Shown in pieces: positions 1 through 5,477 of a DNA stretch of 5,477 bases. The notes beneath the pieces were generated by a model. The model was not told the origin of the DNA. It ran no database searches and saw only the letters and a list, made by a program, of their open reading frames with translations. The position numbers were made by a program, and so were the translations under genes. Numbering within the stretch: the first letter of the stretch is position 1; each line of letters begins with the position of its first letter. The DNA comes from an uncultured Methylococcaceae bacterium (lineage in GTDB: Bacteria; Pseudomonadota; Gammaproteobacteria; Methylococcales; Methylomonadaceae), in the NCBI GenBank assembly GCA_903839795.1, contig CAIMDR010000132.1, positions 1 through 5,477 on the forward strand. The letters are read 5' to 3'.

Positions 1-1
1 T

Positions 2-67
2 CAAAATAATGTAACTTATGATTCACGTTTGGCATTAATTATCAATTTTTTATCTGATAATACTTAA
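2..67 (+). CDS. Possible C-terminal tail of an upstream gene (partial, unidentified)
   Basis: An open frame enters from the left edge and reads 21 codons, ending with the residues FLSDNT and a TAA stop at 65-67. The other two forward frames close within the first dozen bases. The peptide looks like the end of an amphipathic helix (DSRLALIINFL) and I cannot assign a family. If real, the upstream gene runs in the same direction as the sensor gene and ends 213 bp before it. A stretch of this length can stay open by chance in AT-rich DNA, so this is only a possibility. Confidence 0.3.
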   Translation, partial: QNNVTYDSRLALIINFLSDNT

Positions 68-176
68 AAGTGTCCAAAGTGTTGCGCTAAAAACTTGAAC
101 CTCAATGCTTTACCCAACCCCGTCAAACATTGAATTGCTGAGTATTAGCTGACAACTAAAATAGGACTTGACGCAA

Positions 177-208
177 GCCTTATGCGCATTGACTTGAACA
201 CATAAGGC
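177..208. repeat. Perfect 8-bp inverted repeat upstream of the sensor gene
   Basis: GCCTTATG at 177-184 is the exact reverse complement of CATAAGGC at 201-208, with a 16-base spacer. The centre lies about 88 bp before the ATG at 281. The spacing between arm centres (about 24 bp) is compatible with a dimeric regulator bound on one DNA face, or with a hairpin in the 5' leader. No run of T follows the right arm, so it does not look like a terminator. A 7-base direct repeat, GACTTGA, occurs at 165-171 and again at 191-197 inside the spacer. A role in regulation is inference. Confidence 0.4.
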
Positions 209-280
209 ATCGAAGGTATTTAGACCCAACTAATTACCCCAAAATATATCTTTCATCAGGTATCAAAAAAACTAAATAAC

Positions 281-3200
281 ATGCCGGCACTTATAGATAT
301 CTTCGGACTTAAAGGCTTTATTCCTGAAGGCTACTGCTTATCATGGAATCCGGCATTAATTTGGTTACATGCCGGCTCGGATTTTCTTATTTTTCTGGCC
401 TACTTTACTATTACTTTAGTGCTTATCTATTTTATTAAGCAACGTAAAGACACGCCCTATCCACAACTGGTTATGTTGTTTGCCGGTATTATTATTGCGT
501 GCGGGACCGGGCATTTAATATCCTCGCTGAGTATCTGGATACCCCTCTATTGGTTGGAGGGCTTGGTTAAAGGTTTTACCGCTCTTATTTCCATAGCCAC
601 AGCAACCATGATGTTCTGGGTTATTCCGAAAGCATTAGCGTTGCCAACCATCAAGCAACTTCAAGAGGAGATACACCAAAAACAAATAATAGAAAGTCAA
701 CTGGGACTCTTCGAAAAGATGTTTAAACTGACATCCGATTGCATATTTATGATCAGTCCTAAACAGAATTTTAGGTTGGTATTCGTTAATGATGCGGCTT
801 GTCGGCATTTTGGTGAGGAACGTGACCAATTATTAACATGGCACATCCCGGACTGGGATCCTAACTTCAAAACTCAAAATGACCTTGATACTATGTGGCT
901 AAATGTTAAAGCCAAGAAAGGCATGGTGTTCGAAAGTCGCCATTGTTTTGGTTCCGGCATAGATATACCCGTCGAGGTTTCCGCTAACTATCTATCTTAC
1001 CAAAACGAAGAGTATGTGGTCGGTTTTTTCCATAACATCAGCGAACGTAAACTGGCTGAAAAAAATCTGCGGGCCAGCATTAGTTATATCCATAGCATAC
1101 TTGAGGCCAGTTTAGACCCGGTAATAACCCTCAATATGAATGGCAAAATACTGTCTGCCAATAAAGAAACAGAGCACATTATCGGTATAACTATATCTCA
1201 GCTTATGGGTAGTGATTTTTCAAATTATTTTATCAAGCCGAAAACTATACAGGCCAGTTACCTGGAAGTACAGGATAAAGGATTTATTGAAGGCTATAAC
1301 TTACAACTTCAGCAATCACCAGAAAAGACCCTTTTGGATGTACTTTTAAATATCAGCTTATATTATAACGAACAGGCTAAAGGGACTGAAATGCTGGTTG
1401 TGATGCGCAACATTACCGAGCAAAAACAGGCTGATGAAAAACTTCAAATTGCCGCCAGTGTTTTCGCTCATGCCCTGGAAGGCATTATGGTTACCGATTG
1501 TGAGGGTAAAATTATCCAGGTTAATGATGCTTTTTCAAAAATAAGCGGTTATGACCCAGAAGAAATACTAGGTAAAACACCACAGATACTGAGCTCCGGT
1601 CGTCAGCCCAAAGAAGTCTATACCGCTATGTGGCATGACTTAATGACTAAAGGCCATTGGTATGGCGAATTTTGGAACCGCCGTAAAAACGGCGAAGTGT
1701 ATGCCGCGATGGAAAATATCAGTGCCATAGTCAATAAACAGGATAATTCAATCCGCTATGTCGCCTTGGTCTCTGATATTACTCTATTTAAAGCCCATCA
1801 GCAGGAGTTGGAACGTATCGCACACTTTGACATACTGACTAATTTGCCTAACCGCTGGTTGCTCTCTAATCGACTAAATCAGGCGATTGCTCACTGTAAG
1901 CGGCAAAAAAAATTGCTGGCCTTGGTGTTTCTTGATCTTGATGGCTTTAAGGCCGTTAATGATGAGTATGGTCATTTGGCGGGCGACAACTTACTGATTG
2001 CTCTGACAAAAAATATGACGCAAAGTCTGCGCGAGGTTGATACGCTGGCCCGTGTTGGCGGTGATGAGTTTATTGCCTTACTGGTTGATGTGCAGGACAT
2101 TGAAACCAGCTTGCCTATGTTTGTCCGTTTGCTGGTGGCGGCTGCGCAACCCGTACCGTTTGATGGCGTTACCTTACAGGTCTCGGCCAGCATGGGCGTC
2201 ACTTTTTACCCGCAAGCAGACGAGGTTGATGCCGATATTTTGATACGCCAGGCCGATCAAGCCATGTATCAAGCCAAGCAAAGCGGAAAGAACCGTTATC
2301 ATATCTTTGATGTCGGCATGGACAAGCAGACACGAAACCATAATGAAAACATTGAACGTATCCGCAATGCCTTGATAGCCGGAGAGTTTGAGCTTTATTA
2401 TCAACCCAAAGTTAATTTGCGTCTAGGTCGTGTTATTGGTGCGGAAGCATTAATTCGTTGGCACCATCCACATAAAGGCCTGTTATTACCAGAAGCTTTT
2501 TTGCCCATGCTTGAGAATCACTCGCTGTCCATTGATATCGACAACTGGGTCATCAATACGGCAATGAGCCAAATAGAAAGTTGGCACGCCTCCGGACTGG
2601 AACTGCCGGTCAGCGTCAACATTAGCAAACGACAGTTGCAGCAACAAGATTTTATAGACACCCTGCGGCTATTATTGAATGCCCATCCCACGGTTAAACC
2701 GGGCGATCTGAGTATGGAAATACTGGAAACCAGTATCATGAGAGATTTAACCAGGGTATCCCGATTGATTGAAGAATGTCGGGAACTGGGTATTAAATTT
2801 TCCTTGGATAATTTTGGTAACGGCTATTCATCACTGACTTATTTAAAAGGCTTACCGATCAACGAACTTAAAATTGATCAGAGTGTTATGCGGGATATGC
2901 TGACTAATTTTGATGATCTGGCGATTATAGAAGCGGTGCTGGCTTTGGCGACTGCTTTTAACCTGGAAGTAATCGCTGAAGGTATGGAGTCGAACCAACA
3001 AGGCGAAATGCTGTTGCAAATAGGCTGCGACAGAGCACAAGGTTATGCGGTTGCCCTCCCTATGCCCGCCGATGATTTTGAAAAATGGGCAACAAATTGG
3101 AAACCGGATCCCAACTGGTTGAGTTGGCCCTCATTTATTCATGACGATCTACCGTTATTATTTGCCAATACTGAATATAAGGTATGGATTAACGCCATAG

Positions 3201-3475
3201 AAGGCTATCTAAATAATCAAACGCACAAACCTGAAAACTTACAATCCCGCTTTGGCAAATGGCTTATGATTAACAGCTCTCTCAAAAATGGAAATTATGA
3301 GGAGATGTTATCCCTGCATGAAGCATTACAATTACTGGGCATGGAGTTAATAGCGCTCCATGACGCGGGTCAAACCGAACAAGCACTGGCAAAACTGCCT
3401 GAACTTCATAAGTTGCAAGATGCCATGTTTGTAAAGCTGAAAATGCTGGTGCTGGAAACCGGGCAGTCGCTTTAA
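281..3475 (+). CDS. Ethylene-receptor-like membrane sensor with PAS-PAS-PAS-GGDEF-EAL-CZB: putative dual cyclic di-GMP cyclase/phosphodiesterase
   Basis: A predicted inner-membrane protein that would control cyclic di-GMP. Residues 10-122 form a three-helix ethylene-binding-like domain (helices about 32-53, 62-85 and 91-116) with SDFLIFLAYF, ACGTGHLI and K97. A helical linker (123-142) leads to three PAS domains (about 141-262, 266-388, 388-510). GGDEF (512-675) has DILTNLPNR, the metal-site LDLDGFK (551-557), GGDEF at 593-597 and an inhibitory RxxD at 584-587. EAL (690-935) has EAL at 722-724, N780, E813, E816, K864, AEG at 899-901 and QG at 920-921, but DN at 843-844 where DD is usual. Residues 961-1058 form a CZB-like helical domain with most zinc ligands lost. 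The ATG keeps the short N-terminus usual for bacterial members, including PEGYCLSW before helix 1; no Shine-Dalgarno site is visible. Domain calls are firm; the ligand and net enzyme direction are inferred. Confidence 0.95.
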   Translation: MPALIDIFGLKGFIPEGYCLSWNPALIWLHAGSDFLIFLAYFTITLVLIYFIKQRKDTPYPQLVMLFAGIIIACGTGHLISSLSIWIPLYWLEGLVKGFTALISIATATMMFWVIPKALALPTIKQLQEEIHQKQIIESQLGLFEKMFKLTSDCIFMISPKQNFRLVFVNDAACRHFGEERDQLLTWHIPDWDPNFKTQNDLDTMWLNVKAKKGMVFESRHCFGSGIDIPVEVSANYLSYQNEEYVVGFFHNISERKLAEKNLRASISYIHSILEASLDPVITLNMNGKILSANKETEHIIGITISQLMGSDFSNYFIKPKTIQASYLEVQDKGFIEGYNLQLQQSPEKTLLDVLLNISLYYNEQAKGTEMLVVMRNITEQKQADEKLQIAASVFAHALEGIMVTDCEGKIIQVNDAFSKISGYDPEEILGKTPQILSSGRQPKEVYTAMWHDLMTKGHWYGEFWNRRKNGEVYAAMENISAIVNKQDNSIRYVALVSDITLFKAHQQELERIAHFDILTNLPNRWLLSNRLNQAIAHCKRQKKLLALVFLDLDGFKAVNDEYGHLAGDNLLIALTKNMTQSLREVDTLARVGGDEFIALLVDVQDIETSLPMFVRLLVAAAQPVPFDGVTLQVSASMGVTFYPQADEVDADILIRQADQAMYQAKQSGKNRYHIFDVGMDKQTRNHNENIERIRNALIAGEFELYYQPKVNLRLGRVIGAEALIRWHHPHKGLLLPEAFLPMLENHSLSIDIDNWVINTAMSQIESWHASGLELPVSVNISKRQLQQQDFIDTLRLLLNAHPTVKPGDLSMEILETSIMRDLTRVSRLIEECRELGIKFSLDNFGNGYSSLTYLKGLPINELKIDQSVMRDMLTNFDDLAIIEAVLALATAFNLEVIAEGMESNQQGEMLLQIGCDRAQGYAVALPMPADDFEKWATNWKPDPNWLSWPSFIHDDLPLLFANTEYKVWINAIEGYLNNQTHKPENLQSRFGKWLMINSSLKNGNYEEMLSLHEALQLLGMELIALHDAGQTEQALAKLPELHKLQDAMFVKLKMLVLETGQSL

Positions 3476-3521
3476 GAATTAACCTGATTAGACTAAGGCC
3501 GGAATAAGCCCACCCAGGCCT

Positions 3522-3542
3522 GTCCTGAGCTTGTCGAAGGAC
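3522..3542. repeat. Widespread dispersed-repeat motif (CCTGAGCTTGTCGAAGG)
   Basis: The core at 3524-3540 is a motif I recognise from memory as recurring in intergenic DNA of many unrelated bacteria, often written in the other orientation as CCTTCGACAAGCTCAGG. Its ends GTCCT (3522-3526) and AGGAC (3538-3542) can pair over an 11-base centre. It lies inside the larger inverted-repeat element. Its function is unknown to me; the recognition rests on memory, not a search. Confidence 0.5.
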
Positions 3543-3553
3543 GTAGCGTGGTG

Positions 3554-3596
3554 GCGTTTCCGGCAGACTCGTGCCGAATGCCGGAAACGCTTATTC
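3554..3596 (+). terminator. Candidate hairpin terminator of the sensor gene
   Basis: GCGTTTCCGGCA (3554-3565) pairs perfectly with TGCCGGAAACGC (3579-3590) across a 13-base loop. The sequence after it on the plus strand is TTATTC, a short T-rich tail. It starts 79 bases after the sensor stop codon and could end that transcript. The tail is weak and the hairpin belongs to a repeat-like element, so it may instead be only a repeat structure or an mRNA-stabilising stem. On the minus strand no T-rich tail follows, so it does not look like an intrinsic terminator for the transporter gene. Confidence 0.35.
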
Positions 3597-3665
3597 TCGC
3601 TTGCGCTCGAAAAGCCTTATTCCGGCCTACGCCTGAAAAGATGCCTAAACCATCATTTTAATAAC

Positions 3666-5393
3666 TCACGCCAGTTCTTTAATCGCATCTTCGGTATAAA
3701 AAAACACCTTGCCTGGCTCAAGTTGTTTAATAAAGTTGGTTTTTTTAAGCTTATCAAGTACGGGGCCTTTTGCTTCTGATAAATGCAGGGTTAACCCTGA
3801 GTCTTGTAAGGCATGATTTAAGTTTTCCAAAGCTTCTAAAGCGGTGGCATCAACATCACTGACCGAGGTAAAAATCAAAATAATATGTTTAATAGTGGCT
3901 TGGCGCTTTAGTTCAGCGGTAATAAAATCCTCGATAAAATTAACATTGGCAAAGGTGATGCTTTCATCAATGCGCAATAATAAAAGATGCTCCCACGTTT
4001 CTACCTGATGGCGTTTGATATTACGGTAATGCCCGGTATCAGGAATGCGCCCAACAACCGCAATGTGTGGCTGACTGGTCTTGCGCTGGTAACTGATAAA
4101 CGTAAGAATAATGCCTAAACTGATGCCTTCTTCAATGCCCAACACCAAAACACCCAGCAAGGTTACAATTTCGGCGATGCCATCACCCCGATCATAACGC
4201 CAAGTGTGAACAATACTACCCAGTCGCACCAGCGGAATAATGGCGACCAAAATAATCGCGGCTAACGCGGCTTTGGGGATATTTTCGAACCACGGGCTAA
4301 AAAAGATCACCGCCAATGCCAGAATACCTGCCGCAATCAGCATCGCCATTTGGGTACGGGCACCGGCAGAAAAATTAACCATGGTTCGGCTAAAACCACC
4401 GGCAACCGGCATACCACCGGAAATAGCGGTAGCCAGATTAGCCACACCCAAGGCAATTAATTCCTGATTAGGTACAATTTTTTCACCTCTCAGGTTAGCG
4501 GTCACTTTGGCAATGGCGACACTTTCGACATAAGCAATTAAGGCAATAAAAGCCGCGCCAGGCAGTAACAATCGCCATTTTTTAAGATCAATAAAATCGA
4601 AGCTTAGCGCCGGAAAACCGGCAGGCACTACCCCGACAACCGCGACTTTGTTGTGCAAGGTTAAGCCCAAATAACTAACGGCAAGTGTGGCTAAAAGAAC
4701 CGTTAACAAAGGACCGCATTTACTAATGGCAATCACCAGTGATAGTTTTAAACCTGCTTTTTTAAGCAGTGAAGTCAGCGGTTTTCCAAAAGCTATCAAC
4801 ATTACCAAGGCGGCGACACCAATGATTACCGTGGTCGAATTATAGCCCGACAAATAATCCCGGTAACAAGGGGCATCAAAACCACACGCGGGGCTTTTTA
4901 AACCCGCCAGTTGCGGTAATTGACTGCCTATAATCAACAGCGAGGCACCGCTGGTAAAGCCGGTCAATACGGGATGACTGATAAAATTAACCAAACCACC
5001 CATACGCAGTAGAGCCATCAGCAACATGATGAGTCCGCTTTCTGCTGACAATATCAACGCGCTTTGCACCGGATTACCCAAGGCACTGATCTCGGGTGTA
5101 TTTAAGGCACTGGCAATCATAATGGCGGCAATGGAAACCGGCCCTACGGATAAGGTTCGACTGGTGCCAAACAAAGCATACAATACCGGCGGTAAAATGC
5201 TGGCATAAAGCCCGAGTTGAGGTGGCAAACCTGCCAATATCGCGTAGGCAATCCCTTGAGGAACCAGCAAAATAGCGGTAATGATACCGGCAAACAAATC
5301 ACTGTTAAAATCATGACGGGTATAGGTTTTTAACCAACCGGCAATAGGAAAGAAGTCGGTTAATCTCGACAGCTTACGTTGTAAATCAGTCAT
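3666..5393 (-). CDS. SulP/SLC26-family inorganic anion transporter with C-terminal STAS domain
   Basis: A predicted inner-membrane secondary transporter for an anion such as sulfate or bicarbonate. The 575 residues match the usual SulP length. The N-terminal family signature spans about 34-96, with VPQGIAYAILAGLPPQLGLYAS and then GTSRTLSVGP (76-85) leading into the third membrane segment. The second conserved block is NQELIALGVANL (309-320) followed by GGFSRTMVN (332-340), near the anion site of the inverted-repeat fold. A cytoplasmic STAS domain follows at about 441-565, with DVDATALEALENL (513-525) and the conserved KGPVLDKL (542-549). Two cysteines (170, 176) lie in a predicted loop. The start is supported by the usual short cytoplasmic leader before helix 1; a weak AAGGG lies 11 bases upstream (5405-5409). 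The gene is convergent with the sensor gene and shows no visible partner. The family is certain; the substrate cannot be read from sequence. Confidence 0.96.
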   Translation of the reverse strand: MTDLQRKLSRLTDFFPIAGWLKTYTRHDFNSDLFAGIITAILLVPQGIAYAILAGLPPQLGLYASILPPVLYALFGTSRTLSVGPVSIAAIMIASALNTPEISALGNPVQSALILSAESGLIMLLMALLRMGGLVNFISHPVLTGFTSGASLLIIGSQLPQLAGLKSPACGFDAPCYRDYLSGYNSTTVIIGVAALVMLIAFGKPLTSLLKKAGLKLSLVIAISKCGPLLTVLLATLAVSYLGLTLHNKVAVVGVVPAGFPALSFDFIDLKKWRLLLPGAAFIALIAYVESVAIAKVTANLRGEKIVPNQELIALGVANLATAISGGMPVAGGFSRTMVNFSAGARTQMAMLIAAGILALAVIFFSPWFENIPKAALAAIILVAIIPLVRLGSIVHTWRYDRGDGIAEIVTLLGVLVLGIEEGISLGIILTFISYQRKTSQPHIAVVGRIPDTGHYRNIKRHQVETWEHLLLLRIDESITFANVNFIEDFITAELKRQATIKHIILIFTSVSDVDATALEALENLNHALQDSGLTLHLSEAKGPVLDKLKKTNFIKQLEPGKVFFYTEDAIKELA

Positions 5394-5460
5394 TGTGGTT
5401 GTTACCCTTGTTCCAGGCTATGGTAAGGAATAGAGATCCTCATAGACATAAACTTAAGAC

Positions 5461-5477
5461 ATTTCACCACGAAGACA
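5461..5477. repeat. Possible edge of a dispersed CACGAAGACA-type repeat
   Basis: The last bases, TTTCACCACGAAGACA (5462-5477), match from memory the beginning of a repeat common between genes in many bacteria, in which CACGAAG units recur and the other strand reads CTTCGTGGTGAAA. Only one unit is inside the window, so the identification is tentative. Confidence 0.3.

Larger units (their letters stand above)
3496..3628. repeat. REP/MITE-like intergenic element with 13-bp terminal inverted repeats
   Basis: AGGCCGGAATAAG at 3496-3508 is the exact reverse complement of 3616-3628, bounding 133 bp that fills most of the gap between the convergent genes. Inside is a second palindrome (3554-3565 with 3579-3590). 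CTTATTC is also repeated directly at 3590-3596 and 3616-3622. The minus-strand text, with GGCCGGAATAAGGC at one end and CGTTTCCGGCA inside, is organised like REP/BIME elements of enterobacteria. No transposase is present and I see no clear target-site duplication at the ends. Whether it is dispersed in the genome cannot be told from one copy. Confidence 0.55.

Noticed and set aside
135..162. Sigma-70-like promoter TTGCTG, 16 bases, TAAAAT
   Set aside because: The -10 is good but the -35 matches only three of six positions; in AT-rich DNA this is expected by chance. The TTGAC copies at 168 and 189 have no fitting -10.
1442..1810. Third PAS domain as a LOV light sensor
   Set aside because: The cysteine-containing NCRFLQ flavin motif is absent; the sequence here (GKTPQILSSGRQPKE) is that of an ordinary PAS domain.
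1972..2739. Several 60-76-codon open frames on both strands inside GGDEF-EAL
   Set aside because: All overlap a clearly conserved coding frame and have no RBS or recognisable protein content; they are shadows.
3531..3779. 82-codon open frame on the plus strand across the gap and the transporter 3' end
   Set aside because: It begins inside the repeat element and then runs antisense to the conserved STAS end of the transporter; its peptide resembles no family I know.
4240..5208. Plus-strand open frames opposite the transporter gene (4240-4467, 5026-5208)
   Set aside because: They are antisense to conserved membrane segments of the transporter and look like mirrored hydrophobic codons.
3666..5393. 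Naming the transporter as bicarbonate (BicA), sulfate or dicarboxylate (DauA) specific
   Set aside because: Family motifs are shared across these substrates and there is no telling neighbour gene, so a symbol would be a guess.
5394..5477. Promoter for the transporter gene
   Set aside because: The best pair on the minus strand (TTAAGT, 17 bases, TCTATT) matches the consensus poorly, so I do not call it.
1..5477. CRISPR arrays, tRNA or rRNA genes, transposase genes
   Set aside because: I saw no regularly spaced direct repeats, no tRNA-like fold and no transposase motifs on either strand.

Overview
The window holds two complete, convergent genes separated by a 190-bp gap with repeats, plus about 280 bp of leader DNA. 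It looks like a gammaproteobacterium of moderate GC (35-57% in the 60-base lines I counted). Protein style and the intergenic repeats remind me of methanotrophs and related methylotrophs (Methylococcales), but nothing in the window proves that.

Layout: (1) 1-280 is AT-rich leader DNA. The first 67 bases may be the tail of an upstream gene, and a perfect 8-bp inverted repeat lies at 177-208. (2) 281-3475 (+) encodes a 1064-residue membrane sensor with an ethylene-receptor-like N-terminal domain, three PAS domains, GGDEF, EAL and a C-terminal CZB-like helical domain. It is a candidate switch linking a small hydrophobic ligand to cyclic di-GMP. (3) 3476-3665 carries a 133-bp repeat-like element with 13-bp inverted ends, an inner 12-bp hairpin and a common dispersed-repeat motif. 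(4) 3666-5393 (-) encodes a SulP/SLC26 anion transporter with a STAS domain. (5) 5394-5477 is the SulP leader, ending in what looks like the start of another dispersed repeat.

The most interesting item is the sensor. Its membrane domain aligns by eye with plant ETR1 and keeps the copper-binding Cys and His (C74, H78) and the equivalents of D25, Y32, I35, I62 and K91, but the equivalent of P36 is Thr. The GGDEF active site and inhibitory site look intact. The EAL domain has DN in place of the metal-binding DD pair, and the C-terminal CZB domain has lost three of its four zinc ligands. Together these suggest output shifted toward cyclic di-GMP synthesis and a C-terminal domain that no longer works as a zinc sensor. 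The two genes are convergent, so they do not share an operon, and no functional link between them is visible.
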